A stretch of 64,000 nucleotides of DNA, taken from NCBI GenBank assembly GCA_036259475.1, contig DATABS010000056.1, positions 1 through 64,000 of the forward strand. Reading direction: 5' to 3'. The position numbers and the translations under genes are program-made. This document shows positions 32,163-41,514 of the stretch, in pieces; positions within the stretch are counted from its first letter, which is position 1; the number at the start of each line of letters is the position of its first letter. The stretch comes from ZC4RG17 sp036259475. GTDB taxonomy: Bacteria; Actinomycetota; Acidimicrobiia; Spongiisociales; ZC4RG35. Under the pieces are notes generated by a model, which was not told where the DNA came from, did not search any database, and worked only from the letters and a program-made list of their open reading frames with translations.

Positions 32163-32749
32163 ATGCCGACCCCGCGACGTCCGATCTCCTCCGTCGGCGA
32201 AGGGCTACCGATCGGCCGGCTGGCTGTCTGGGTGGACAGCGGGGCCTGAGTCTCGGGCCAGGCCTGGGCGTCACGGTCGTAGCGGGAGCCGTCCTGTTGC
32301 ATGGCGGACCCGCTCGCCTTGATGACGCGACCCAGGACCATTCCTACACCGACGCCGGCGGCTATGAACATGCCTGGGCGTCGCCGGGCGAAACGCTCGA
32401 CGTCGTCGACCACACCCTGGAGCCCCTCGTGTTCCAGTTGGTCGGCGAACCGGCCGAGCCGCTCGGCCCCGTCCCGGGTGAGATCGATCAGCATCCCTTG
32501 GCTCGTGGCTCCCTCGGCCATCGAGTTGAGCTGATCCGAGGCGTCCCGGAGCGCACCAGCAGCCCGCTTGGTCTGGTCGTCCGCCTGCTGGCGGGCCTTG
32601 TGCCGAACGTCGTCGACGACACGGCCCATCTCCTGCCGTGCCTGCTCCCCGACTTCTGACCCTTTCTGCCGGGCTTCCTCGGAAAGGTGCTGGCCTTCCT
32701 CCTTGGCCTTGTCGAACTTGGCGTCTTCCCGTCGCGTATCGCTGGTCAT
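32159..32749 (-). CDS. hydrophilic helical protein with one membrane segment
   Basis: A 196-residue protein: a long highly charged helical region (1-85, LEA/YtxH-like composition), a helical middle, one hydrophobic segment MFIAAGVGVGMVLGRVI at about 128-144, and a disordered Pro/Ser tail. ATG 32749 has a strong GAGGAGGAG ribosome site. First gene of the DUF3618 operon. Probably a stress or envelope-associated membrane protein; no enzyme motif. Confidence 0.75.
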   Translation of the reverse strand: MTSDTRREDAKFDKAKEEGQHLSEEARQKGSEVGEQARQEMGRVVDDVRHKARQQADDQTKRAAGALRDASDQLNSMAEGATSQGMLIDLTRDGAERLGRFADQLEHEGLQGVVDDVERFARRRPGMFIAAGVGVGMVLGRVIKASGSAMQQDGSRYDRDAQAWPETQAPLSTQTASRPIGSPSPTEEIGRRGVGI

Positions 32750-32843
32750 TTCTCCTCCTCGTGACCCGATGACGCGGGTATTCCCCTCGGTTCGAGAAGC
32801 CAAACCCGCAAAAAAGCGCCCAGTGAAGGGGTTGAGCCGCTGT

Positions 32844-33095
32844 TCAGAGCCGCGATCGGATGGCGGACGCCATGCGCCTGCCCCGACGGGTTCGGCTGAG
32901 GCTCGGCTCGATGGAGGGACCCACCCTCCGTTCGACACCGTCCTGATCGATGTAGCCGATCAGCTGGTAGTAGGAGTCACACGACTGACAGACGATGTGA
33001 GTCAGCGGGTAGCTGTCGAGGAATTCCTCGACGGAAGCCAACTCGCCAGCTCCCACCGTCAAGCTCCGCCCATCGGGCGGGCAGGCGCACTCCAT
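32844..33095 (-). CDS. small cysteine-pair protein (zinc-ribbon-like)
   Basis: 83 residues with C3-x-C5 and a CQSC pair near 36-39, possible zinc ligands, then YYQLIGYIDQDG and a basic tail ending RGRRMASAIRSRL. No ribosome site at the ATG; a GTG 18 bp upstream is possible. Not recognised. It could be a small DNA-binding or adaptor protein; coding status is moderate. Confidence 0.5.
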   Translation of the reverse strand: MECACPPDGRSLTVGAGELASVEEFLDSYPLTHIVCQSCDSYYQLIGYIDQDGVERRVGPSIEPSLSRTRRGRRMASAIRSRL

Positions 33096-33212
33096 GAAAA
33101 ATGCCAGCACCACAAGAGAGAATCTAGAGAGGGCAGGTGATGGCGGCCGTAGGTCGATTGGCCCGATTCGGATACTGCAGCTTTGCGGGCCGGGGTATGG
33201 CACGATCAATCG

Positions 33213-34877
33213 GTGAGCCTCAGCTCTCCCCTGTCGCTCCCTCAGCGCGACCGCCGCCGCCTGGGCGGAGCCCTGTGGCACTTGGCCGACCTGGTACAGG
33301 CGGCCGAGCGGAGGCGTTCCTTCCGGGCGAAGGCCTTTCGCACCGCCGTGTGGTCCCTCGACGAGCTCTCGACGGATCTGCACGAACCGGCCGAGGAGAT
33401 GACCTCGATCCCGGGTATTGGCCCGGGCGTCGCCCGCCTCATCGAGGAGTTTCGCGACACCGGGTCGATCGGCGAACTGGAGCGTCTGCGAGTGCGCTTC
33501 CCGGCCGAAGTCGTTCGGATGCATCGCTTACCCCGGGCCACGCCAGGAAGGCTCGAAGCACTCAAGCTCGGCCTGGGAGTCGACACGGTGGCTGATCTGC
33601 TGGTGGCGATAGAAAATGGAGCGGTGGCGACGATCGAGGGACTCGGACCGGCGACGGTCGATCGGTGGGCCACGATCCTTTCCCTCCCACCCGCCTCCGG
33701 CGCGGTTCCTGCCCACACCGCCGCCGTTACGGCGGCGCGTCTCCGTCGGCACCTGATGCGTCATCTCGACGGCGACGAGGTAGTCGTCGCCGGCGAGGTT
33801 CGACGCCTGGAGGAGTGGGTGAGTCGAATCGATCTGGTGGTCGTGACCGAGGACCCACAGCCCGCTGCCCGGTTTCTCGAGGAGACGGCGGTGGCCGCCA
33901 CCTCGGCGGTCGAACCGGGTTGGGCATTGGATCTGGTGACCCACGACCGGATCCCGGTGGCGGTCCGGATGTCCGACCGGCAGGCGGCGGGAACGACGCT
34001 GATTCGCTGGACGGGTCCGAAAACGCACGTTGCGGGTCTGGACATCGACGGAGAGGCTCCATTCACTTCGGAGGACGAGGTCTATCAGGCGGTGGGCCGG
34101 GATTGGGTGCCGCCGCCTGCTCGCCACCTGCCGTCGGACGAGGCGCGCCAGCTCATCACGATCGGCGACATCCGAGGAGACCTCCACCTGCACAGCACCT
34201 GGTCGCCGGACGGGCACATGGACATCGACGATCTGGCCGAGGCGGCGCTTCAAATGGACTACCGGTACATCGCGCTGACGGACCACACGATCGGTCTCCG
34301 ATTCGGCGGCCTGGATACGGAGGCACTCCACCGGCAACGGAAGCTGTTGGAAGCTACCCGGAGCCGCTTTCCCCACATCACCATCCTCCACGGCGCCGAA
34401 ATCAACGTCGACCGGGCAGGAGTTCCCGACATCGATGACGAGACCCTGGGGTGGCTCGACTTCGTCGTGGCCGGCTGCCATTCCCATTTCGATCTCGACC
34501 GCCGGGAACAGACGAACCGCCTCGTCACCGCCGTCCGACACCCCGCCGTGCGGGTTCTCGCCCACCCGTCCGGCAGGCGCATCGGCATCCGCCCCGGATT
34601 CGATGTCGACCTGAGTGCCGTATTCGAGGCGGCGGCTGACACCGGCACCGCACTGGAGGTCAACGGTCACCGCGACCGCATGGACCTGTCGGCGGAGAAC
34701 GCGGCCGCCGCCCGGGCGGCCGGGGCGCGAGTGGCGCTCAACAGCGATGCGCATCGCTTCCCCGAACTCGACAACGTGGCCGTAGCCGTGGGCATTATGC
34801 AGCGGGCAGGGCTCGGCACCGACGGCGTAGTCAACGCCCTGGCCCACGACGACTTTCTCGCCTGGGCCGGCCGCTGA
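33213..34877 (+). CDS. PolX-like protein: helix-hairpin-helix, degenerate polymerase domain, PHP domain
   Basis: A 554-residue protein with PolX architecture. HhH repeats (MTSIPGIGPGVARLIEEF, ATIEGLGPATVDRW) are followed by a family X palm region where G-S-x-R-R..GDID reads GEVRRLEEWVSRIDLVV, so one catalytic Asp is missing, and an intact PHP domain from about 320 (DLHLHSTWSPDG, TDHT, HGAEINVD, GCHSHF, AHPSGR, NSDAHR). The PHP domain should be a metal-dependent phosphoesterase or 3'-5' exonuclease. DNA repair is the likely field. GTG start with CACGAT 6 nt upstream. Confidence 0.88.
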   Translation: MSLSSPLSLPQRDRRRLGGALWHLADLVQAAERRRSFRAKAFRTAVWSLDELSTDLHEPAEEMTSIPGIGPGVARLIEEFRDTGSIGELERLRVRFPAEVVRMHRLPRATPGRLEALKLGLGVDTVADLLVAIENGAVATIEGLGPATVDRWATILSLPPASGAVPAHTAAVTAARLRRHLMRHLDGDEVVVAGEVRRLEEWVSRIDLVVVTEDPQPAARFLEETAVAATSAVEPGWALDLVTHDRIPVAVRMSDRQAAGTTLIRWTGPKTHVAGLDIDGEAPFTSEDEVYQAVGRDWVPPPARHLPSDEARQLITIGDIRGDLHLHSTWSPDGHMDIDDLAEAALQMDYRYIALTDHTIGLRFGGLDTEALHRQRKLLEATRSRFPHITILHGAEINVDRAGVPDIDDETLGWLDFVVAGCHSHFDLDRREQTNRLVTAVRHPAVRVLAHPSGRRIGIRPGFDVDLSAVFEAAADTGTALEVNGHRDRMDLSAENAAAARAAGARVALNSDAHRFPELDNVAVAVGIMQRAGLGTDGVVNALAHDDFLAWAGR

Positions 34878-34921
34878 GCGCCGTCGTGCCTACTGTCTTC
34901 CCGAACGAGAGGACAGAAAGC

Positions 34922-35428
34922 ATGAGAACTGAGGACATCCTCATCGACGCATTTGGCCGGATCAGAGAAGAGGTACACCGGGTGGTCGGCGACTCGAGTG
35001 AAGCCGAGCTCACCTACCGACCTCATCCCGACGCCAACACGATCTCCTGGCTGGTGTGGCACCTCACCCGCGTCATGGACAACCACGTGTGCGAGATCGC
35101 TGACACCGAGCAGGCCTGGACGGCGGACGGGTGGATGGACCGATTCGGTCTTCCGTTCGATCGCCGCACAACTGGCTACGGGCACACCAGCGAGGACGTG
35201 GGACGGGTCCAGCCCGAAGCCGACCTGCTCCTCGGTTACCACGACGCCGTCCAGGACGCCTCCGTTTCCTATCTGACAACGATCGATGACGACGAACTCG
35301 ACCGGATCATCGACACGCGTTGGGACCCACCGGTTTCCGTCGGCGTAAGGCTGGTGAGCGTCGTCGGTGACGGGATGCAGCACGTCGGCCAGGCCGCTTA
35401 CATCCGCGGTCTTGCCCGACGAAGCTGA
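34922..35428 (+). CDS. DinB-family (mycothiol-transferase-like) protein
   Basis: A 168-residue four-helix DinB-superfamily protein (DUF664 type). The putative metal histidines are H51 (SWLVWHLTRVMDNH), H56-57 region and the C-terminal GDGMQHVGQAAYIRGLA. DinB-like proteins in mycothiol producers act as thiol S-transferases, which fits mshA here. The ATG follows GAGAGGACAG. Confidence 0.85.
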   Translation: MRTEDILIDAFGRIREEVHRVVGDSSEAELTYRPHPDANTISWLVWHLTRVMDNHVCEIADTEQAWTADGWMDRFGLPFDRRTTGYGHTSEDVGRVQPEADLLLGYHDAVQDASVSYLTTIDDDELDRIIDTRWDPPVSVGVRLVSVVGDGMQHVGQAAYIRGLARRS

Positions 35429-35462
35429 CGGGCGGGCAGGCCGCGGAGCGTATGCTGGCCGG

Positions 35463-37604
35463 ATGCGCGCCGATCAGGCGAGCGACGAAGCCACCGTCCT
35501 GACGGCGGCCGGCAGCCGCCTTGCCGTCGGTGTCACTGGGCTGATGGCGGGCCTGATACTCGTCACCGCCCTCCTCTCCTTTGCTTCGCTGATCTACTCG
35601 CGCCAGCTCGCCCCATTCCTGCCCCTGGGGACAGTCCTGATTCTGGCGGGCGCGGCGCTCGTCAACGTCGTCGGAGCCCGCATGTCGTCGCTCGGCGGCT
35701 CCATCCTCATACCCCAGGACACCACCACCGCATTGATCGCCGCCACCCTGGCGGTCGGTCTCATCGGTGTCGCCCCGCAGTCCTTGCTCGGAACCGCCTT
35801 GGCCATCATCGTCGCCGGCACGCTGCTCACCGCACTCGTGCTGTGGGCGCTCGGGTGGCGCCGGGCGGGGGATCTGGTCCGTTTCGTCCCGGTGCCCGTG
35901 ATGGGCGGGTTCCTGGCCGGCACGGGATGGATACTGCTCGTGGGTGCCGCCGACCTGGCTACTGGCGGCTTCGAGTGGTCGCCGGTCACGATCGTCAACC
36001 TGGCGGCAGCGCTGGCAATCGGACTCACCCTCACCACCTCACTGCGACGTAGCGATCGTGTGACGATCTTCCCTCTCGTCATTTTGGGATCGGTCGTCGT
36101 GTTCTACGTCGTCATCGCGATCACCGGGGTGTCTCTGGCCGAGGCTCGGAACCTGGGTCTCCTACCGGGGGCGGCGGGGGGCTTCCAAGTCCCGTCTGTG
36201 TCATCTACCAGCGTCGACTGGGGAGCTGTCGCCGCATCCCTGCCGAGGCTGGCCGCCATCCCCGTCGTCGCCGGGTTGGCGCTCTTGATGAACGTGGGCG
36301 GGCTGGAGTTGCTGGCCCGTCGGGACGCCGACTTGAACCGGGAGTTGCAGACTGCGGGCTGGGCCAATCTGGCGGCTGCCTTTACGGCCACCCCGGTCGC
36401 GTATCACACGCTGGGCATCTCTGCGGTGGCTTACCGATTGAAGATCCACAGCCGGGCAATGCCCCTCATCGTCGCCCTGGTGGCGGCGGCGGCGGCGACC
36501 GTCGGGCCGATCCTCGTCTCCGGTCTGCCGCTGGCCGTCGCCGGCGGACTCCTTACCATGGTCGGCACCGGATTCCTGGCCGACTGGCTCGTGGATGCCC
36601 GTCCCCGGATGCCCGCCATCGATTACGTCCTCATGCTGGGCATCGTGGTCGTCATTGCCATGTTCGGTTTCCTCGCCGGCATCCTCTTCGGGATGGCAGC
36701 CGCCGTGATCCTCTTCACCGTCAAGTACAGCCGCCTGGATCCCATCCGCCACACGTTCACCGCCCGAGAGCGGTCCAGCTCCATCGACCGCTCGCCGGCC
36801 GAGCAGGAGCGCCTCGGTGAGACGGCCGCCAGCATCCGGGTAGCGGAATTGGAGGGCTTTCTCTTCTTCGGGACCGCCCACACCGCCGTTCGCAGCCTGG
36901 AGGAGCGGATCCGCCGGGAGGCTCTCCGTTTCCTGGTGATCGACCTCCGCCGGGTCGAGGGGTTCGATTCCACCGCCGCCTATGCCTTCTCCCGCCTGCG
37001 GCAAACGGCGGCCGAGTCGGACGTCCTTCTCGTGTTCACCCACACCGCTTCCCAGCTCCGGGCGGCCCTGGAAGGCATCGGGCCCGATACCGACCAACCG
37101 CCCGTCTTCATCGAAGAGATCGACCAGGCGCTGGAATGGTGTGAGACCCAACTGCTGTCGTCGATGCCCCGCGCGACCGACGCTCCCACAGCCCGGTTCT
37201 TCCCCGAACACATCTGGAGCCGACTCGAACCGCACATGGAGCGCATCGATCTGGAAGAGAACGGCTTGCTCGCCGACCTAGGGGAGGATGCCGACTCGGT
37301 GTTCTTGGTGGAGCATGGTCGGGTAGCGGTCGAGTTACCGATCGGCGAAGGCCGCTGGCAGCGAATCCGGTCGGTCCGAGCGGGCAACCTTCTCGGAGAA
37401 CTCTCGCTCTACGTCGACGGCGGCCGCTCAGCTCGGCTCCGGGCCGAAACCGCCAGCACCGTCTTCCGGCTATCGCCGGAGGGGATCGCCGAGCTGGAGG
37501 CGAACGACCCCCATTGCGCCGTTGCGTTCCATCGGGCGGTCGGATCGGTCATGGCCGAACGCCTCACCGCCACCAACGACTTCGTCCGAGCGTTGGTGCG
37601 CTGA
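35463..37604 (+). CDS. SulP-family transporter with STAS and cyclic-nucleotide-binding domains
   Basis: A 713-residue three-part protein. Residues 1-425 form a SulP/SLC26-type membrane domain with about 12 helices (IPQDTTTALIAA, VPVPVMGGFLAGTGW, ALLMNVGGLELLARRD). A STAS domain at 455-570 has VIDLRRVEGFDSTAAYAF. A cNMP-binding beta-roll at about 580-700 has DSVFLVEHGRVAVELP and GNLLGELSLYVDGGRSA. The ion is unknown (sulfate, bicarbonate or other). The CNB domain implies control by cAMP or cGMP. TATGCT is 6 nt before the ATG (leaderless). Confidence 0.92.
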   Translation: MRADQASDEATVLTAAGSRLAVGVTGLMAGLILVTALLSFASLIYSRQLAPFLPLGTVLILAGAALVNVVGARMSSLGGSILIPQDTTTALIAATLAVGLIGVAPQSLLGTALAIIVAGTLLTALVLWALGWRRAGDLVRFVPVPVMGGFLAGTGWILLVGAADLATGGFEWSPVTIVNLAAALAIGLTLTTSLRRSDRVTIFPLVILGSVVVFYVVIAITGVSLAEARNLGLLPGAAGGFQVPSVSSTSVDWGAVAASLPRLAAIPVVAGLALLMNVGGLELLARRDADLNRELQTAGWANLAAAFTATPVAYHTLGISAVAYRLKIHSRAMPLIVALVAAAAATVGPILVSGLPLAVAGGLLTMVGTGFLADWLVDARPRMPAIDYVLMLGIVVVIAMFGFLAGILFGMAAAVILFTVKYSRLDPIRHTFTARERSSSIDRSPAEQERLGETAASIRVAELEGFLFFGTAHTAVRSLEERIRREALRFLVIDLRRVEGFDSTAAYAFSRLRQTAAESDVLLVFTHTASQLRAALEGIGPDTDQPPVFIEEIDQALEWCETQLLSSMPRATDAPTARFFPEHIWSRLEPHMERIDLEENGLLADLGEDADSVFLVEHGRVAVELPIGEGRWQRIRSVRAGNLLGELSLYVDGGRSARLRAETASTVFRLSPEGIAELEANDPHCAVAFHRAVGSVMAERLTATNDFVRALVR

Positions 37605-37609
37605 CCGCC

Positions 37610-38743
37610 TCAGGGCAGAGGCCGGCTGCGACCGCGACGCCTCGTCGGCATCCGGGTGGTCGTGTCGGCGCGGACCGTCTCGAGCCTGGTGCTGATCACG
37701 TACTGCTCCATCGCCACCTTGACCATCGCCGCCAGAGGCAAGGCGAGTAGGGCTCCGGTGACTCCCGCCAGGGTGCCTCCCACCATCACCGCCACGATCA
37801 CCGCCGCCGGGCTGAGGTCGATGGCGCGGGTCATGATCCGAGGAGAGACGACGTAGTTCTCGAACAGCTGGTACGCGAGGAGGAACACGGCCACCGCCAC
37901 CACCAGGCCCAGTCCCTGGCGAGCAGCCACCGCCACGGCGGGAATCGCCCCGATGAAGGCGCCGACGATCGGAATGAGGTCGGTCAGGGCGATCCAGACG
38001 GCCAGGATGAGGGGATAGTCGACGCCCAGGGCCCACAGACCGAAGAAGCTGATAACCCCGGCGAGGAGAGAGACGGTCGAGTTGCCGAGGATGTAACCCG
38101 AGATTCGCTCACTGGCTTCATTCAGGAGGCTCAGCAAGTCGGGCCGTTCCTCGCGGCGGATCAGGCGCAGAACCCAGCGCTTCATGCGGGGCAGCGCATG
38201 CGCGAAATAGGGAACCAGCACCGCGACAGTGAACAGGTTGAACAGCGTGGCGGCCGCCGTGCCCAGAGTGCGAGTGACCTCCTCCTCTTCGGTCCCGACG
38301 AGGGCCGAAGGGTCGATTCGGTCGGCGATGATCTCCCCCAGACCTCCCAGCTCCCGCAGCTCCTCCTGCACCTCGGGGATGGCGGCGCCGATGGCATCCA
38401 GCTGGTTGGCGGCCATCGGGATCACGACGATGGCACCGGCGACGAGGACGATATTGACGATCCCGATAATCAAGGTGAGTGCCCAGCCGCGGCTCATACC
38501 GCGTTCCTCCAAGTATTCGATGGCCGGTTGCAAACCCAGGGCAAGGACAAGCGAGGCCAACAGGACCAAGAGCACACCTTGGAGAAGAAACGTGATACGT
38601 AAGGCAAGGACGATGGCGATGACTGCCACGGCCACCTTGACCCAGTAGCCCGGTCGGGGCCAGGCGCCCAGTGGCTCCGAAGGAGCTACCTCTGGCCGGT
38701 CGGGACTCGACTCCGACTGGCGCTCGCTTCCTCGTTCCTGCAT
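37610..38743 (-). CDS. AI-2E family transporter (PerM/TqsA-like permease)
   Basis: A 377-residue membrane protein with about eight helices and a disordered N-terminus. Family landmarks: ASLVLALGLQPAIEYLEERGMSR, GYILGNSTVSLLAGVISFFGLW, LTDLIPIVGAFIGAIPAV and FENYVVSPRIMTRAIDLSP. Substrate unknown; family members export small molecules or are Na+/H+ antiporters. It is convergent with the SulP gene, 5 bp apart. Confidence 0.9.
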   Translation of the reverse strand: MQERGSERQSESSPDRPEVAPSEPLGAWPRPGYWVKVAVAVIAIVLALRITFLLQGVLLVLLASLVLALGLQPAIEYLEERGMSRGWALTLIIGIVNIVLVAGAIVVIPMAANQLDAIGAAIPEVQEELRELGGLGEIIADRIDPSALVGTEEEEVTRTLGTAAATLFNLFTVAVLVPYFAHALPRMKRWVLRLIRREERPDLLSLLNEASERISGYILGNSTVSLLAGVISFFGLWALGVDYPLILAVWIALTDLIPIVGAFIGAIPAVAVAARQGLGLVVAVAVFLLAYQLFENYVVSPRIMTRAIDLSPAAVIVAVMVGGTLAGVTGALLALPLAAMVKVAMEQYVISTRLETVRADTTTRMPTRRRGRSRPLP

Positions 38744-38812
38744 CGTCCACCCGTCGCCGACGTTTTCATCAGGGAGGCTAGGACGACCGTCGTCGTCACG
38801 CCCTGCGATCCG

Positions 38813-39514
38813 TCAGCTACCACGCAAGAACCGACCCAAAGCGCCCGCCAGGAACTCGGTGTCGGGCGCAGCCGACAGGGACGCCAATCCGGCCGCGCTG
38901 ACCTCCTCGGCTATGAGAACTCCCCGGCGAGCCCGAATGAGAGCTGCCGCGTAGGCAGGCGGGAACTCGGGATGGCCCTGGATGCCGAGCATCGTGTCGC
39001 CCGTCGTCATCAGCGATACCGGACAGTGGTCGTTGCCTCCCAGGACCGCTGTGCCGGGGGGCAGATCTACGACCTGGTCGGCGTGGCTGTTGAGAACGCG
39101 GTACCGCTCGCGCCCCCACCAGCTCGGCGGCTCCGGCACTGCCACCTCCTTCAGGCCGATTCCCCATCCGTTGGCGGCGCGCTCGACCTTTCCGCCGAGA
39201 GCATGGGCGATCATCTGGTGGCCGAAGCAGACACCAACGAAGCGCCGCTCGGTCTCGGCGATCGACTGGACGAGCCGGCCGAAGTCCTCGATCCAGCCGA
39301 TGTCGTCGTAGACGCTGAGACGGGAGCCGGTCGTGATCCAGCCGTCACACGCGTCGGGCGACGCGGGAAACCGGCCCTGGGTCAAGTCGTACGGGACCAG
39401 TTCGATGTCAGGCTGGGAGGCAAACAGGCGTTGGAACATGTCGGGGTAGTCGCCGGCCACATGTGAGAACTCGGGTGAGACGTGGTCGCAGACAAGGAGC
39501 CCGATGCGATGCAT
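38813..39514 (-). CDS. class I glutamine amidotransferase-like protein
   Basis: A 233-residue stand-alone class I GATase domain. Nucleophile elbow GVCFGHQM at about 94-101, with catalytic His and Glu in GIQGHPEFPP. No fused synthetase. It resembles GuaA-like or gamma-glutamyl hydrolases such as PuuD; the substrate cannot be assigned. TAGCCT is 6 nt before the ATG on the minus strand (leaderless). Confidence 0.85.
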   Translation of the reverse strand: MHRIGLLVCDHVSPEFSHVAGDYPDMFQRLFASQPDIELVPYDLTQGRFPASPDACDGWITTGSRLSVYDDIGWIEDFGRLVQSIAETERRFVGVCFGHQMIAHALGGKVERAANGWGIGLKEVAVPEPPSWWGRERYRVLNSHADQVVDLPPGTAVLGGNDHCPVSLMTTGDTMLGIQGHPEFPPAYAAALIRARRGVLIAEEVSAAGLASLSAAPDTEFLAGALGRFLRGS

Positions 39515-39589
39515 GCTCAGAGGCTAGAGCCAGCCGACCGGCTTCTCGCGCGACCTCGGCACCGGATAGCTTGGAGCACAAACACGGAG

Positions 39590-41014
39590 ATGCCGGAGTT
39601 CCTCGACCCACCCGATTACCAGGTCGCCCGCCTGATCCTTCAGCGGGGAATTGCCGCGGTGTATCTGATCGGATTCCTCAACGTCCGCAATCAGTTCCGG
39701 CCCCTCCTCGGTGAGAACGGTCTGCTGCCCGTACCCAGATACCTCGCCGTCACGACGTTCCGGTCCTCGCCCAGCCTGTTTCACTGGCGCTACTCGGACC
39801 GGCTGGTGGCGGTCGTGGCCTGGGCCGGCATGGGCCTGTCGGCGGCGCTCGCCTTCGGTGTCGGCGACCGTGTCCCGCTGTGGGCGGGCATGATGGCATG
39901 GCTGGTCCTATGGGCGTTGTACCTGTCGGTGGTGAACGTAGGTCAGACCTTCTATGGCTTCGGGTGGGAGTCCCTGCTACTCGAGGCAGGCTTCTACGCC
40001 GCCTTTCTGGGCCGGGCCGACGTCGCCCCACCCTTTCTCGTGATCCTCGCCTTCCGGTGGCTTCTCTTCCGGGTCGAGTTCGGTGCCGGAATGATCAAGA
40101 TGCGGGGAGATCGGTGCTGGCGAGACCTCACCTGCCTCGATTTCCACCACGAGACCCAGCCGATGCCCGGCCCGACCTCACGGTGGTTTCACCACCTCAC
40201 GACCCGGATGCACAAGACCGAGGTGCTCGCCAACCATTTCGCCCAACTCGTAGTGCCGTTCGCTCTGTTCCTACCGCAGCCCGTGGCCGGCATTGCCGGA
40301 GCGGTCGTGATCGTCACCCAGGGGTATCTCGTCGTCTCCGGAAACTACGCCTGGCTGAACTGGATAACGCTTCTCCTCGGATTCAGCGCCATCCCCGACT
40401 CCTGGTACGCCGGGATCGGTCCCGTGCTCACCCCGGTGGACAACCCGCCCATCTGGTTCACGGTCGGGGTGGTCTTGCTCGGCGTTCTGGTGATCTGGCT
40501 CAGCCGCCGCCCCGTCATGAACCTCATCGGCAACCGTCAGCTGATGAACTTCTCGTTCAACCGACTCCACCTGGTAAACGCCTACGGCGCTTTCGGGAGC
40601 GTGACACGGGCGCGGCGGGAACTGATCATCGAGGGCTCGGTGCGGCCCGATCCCGGTGATGGGGACTGGCGGGCATATGAGTTCAAGGGAAAGCCCGGTG
40701 ATCCCCAACGGCGCCCCCCGCAATGGGCGCCGTACCACCTGCGTCTCGACTGGCTGATGTGGTTCGTTCCCCTCTCGCCCAGCTACGGCAGAGGGTGGCT
40801 GGACTCCCTGGTGACCCGCTTGCTCGAGGCGGACCCGGCGACACTGAGGCTGCTCCGCTACGACCCTTTCGATGGCGCCCGCCCGACTCTCATCCGGGGG
40901 AGGCTCGTGGACTACCGGTTCTCAACCCGGGCAGAGAAGCGCGCCACGGGAGCGGTCTGGGTGACCGGTGCTTCCCGAACGATGTTCGGTCCCCTCGGCA
41001 GGACCGACGGCTAG
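39590..41014 (+). CDS. lipase maturation factor (LMF1) family membrane protein
   Basis: A 474-residue multi-pass protein of the LMF1 family. Strong signatures: YGFGWESLLLEAGFYAAFLG, FRVEFGAGMIKMRGDRCWRDLTCLDFHHETQPMP (abridged), NRLHLVNAYGAFGSVTRAR and YEFKGKPGDP. In animals LMF1 helps fold secreted lipases; bacterial members may mature secreted enzymes, which is not demonstrated. ATG 39590 is preferred because the 36 in-frame codons before it read as non-coding. Confidence 0.88.
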   Translation: MPEFLDPPDYQVARLILQRGIAAVYLIGFLNVRNQFRPLLGENGLLPVPRYLAVTTFRSSPSLFHWRYSDRLVAVVAWAGMGLSAALAFGVGDRVPLWAGMMAWLVLWALYLSVVNVGQTFYGFGWESLLLEAGFYAAFLGRADVAPPFLVILAFRWLLFRVEFGAGMIKMRGDRCWRDLTCLDFHHETQPMPGPTSRWFHHLTTRMHKTEVLANHFAQLVVPFALFLPQPVAGIAGAVVIVTQGYLVVSGNYAWLNWITLLLGFSAIPDSWYAGIGPVLTPVDNPPIWFTVGVVLLGVLVIWLSRRPVMNLIGNRQLMNFSFNRLHLVNAYGAFGSVTRARRELIIEGSVRPDPGDGDWRAYEFKGKPGDPQRRPPQWAPYHLRLDWLMWFVPLSPSYGRGWLDSLVTRLLEADPATLRLLRYDPFDGARPTLIRGRLVDYRFSTRAEKRATGAVWVTGASRTMFGPLGRTDG

Positions 41015-41050
41015 TCGGTTAGCATCGCACGGCTACTGCGAGGAGAACCG

Positions 41051-41506
41051 ATGAGCTTGCGCAACATACTCCTGATACTCCACATAGCCGGTGCGGGAAC
41101 GTGGTTCGGAGCGAACATCCTCCAGGCTGTGGTCCCCCGGCTCGCAGGCCATGAGGACAAACGCATCGTCGCCGGTTGGTTCAGGATTGCCAGCCGGCTC
41201 GCCAAGCCGATCTACATTCCGGCCGGCGTTCTCATCCTGATCACAGGTGTATGGATGGTGCTGATCAGCGACGCCTACTCGTTCGCCAGCGCCTTCGTGA
41301 TCATCGGACTGACCGTCATCGTCATCGGCGCCGTTCTCGGCAACGTCGTCTTCGACCCCACGTCTACCGCCGCCGCTCAGGCGCTGGAGGCCGGAGACGA
41401 GGCGGCGGCCCGTCGGGCCATGGGCAAGCTCGGCGGATTCGGCGCCCTGGACACCGTTCTCGTCCTGTTCACCATCGCGGCCATGGTGCTCCGCCTGGGA
41501 GCCTGA
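41051..41506 (+). CDS. four-helix membrane protein (DUF2269-like)
   Basis: A 151-residue protein with helices at about 4-24, 50-72, 77-99 and 130-149. An N-terminal ILLILHIAGAGTWFGANIL with a His inside the first helix is typical of DUF2269/CopD-like proteins that may bind heme. GAGGAGAACC precedes the ATG, so unlike many neighbours it uses a Shine-Dalgarno; TAGCAT near 41021 is a likely -10. Confidence 0.75.
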   Translation: MSLRNILLILHIAGAGTWFGANILQAVVPRLAGHEDKRIVAGWFRIASRLAKPIYIPAGVLILITGVWMVLISDAYSFASAFVIIGLTVIVIGAVLGNVVFDPTSTAAAQALEAGDEAAARRAMGKLGGFGALDTVLVLFTIAAMVLRLGA

Positions 41507-41514
41507 CCGGACCG

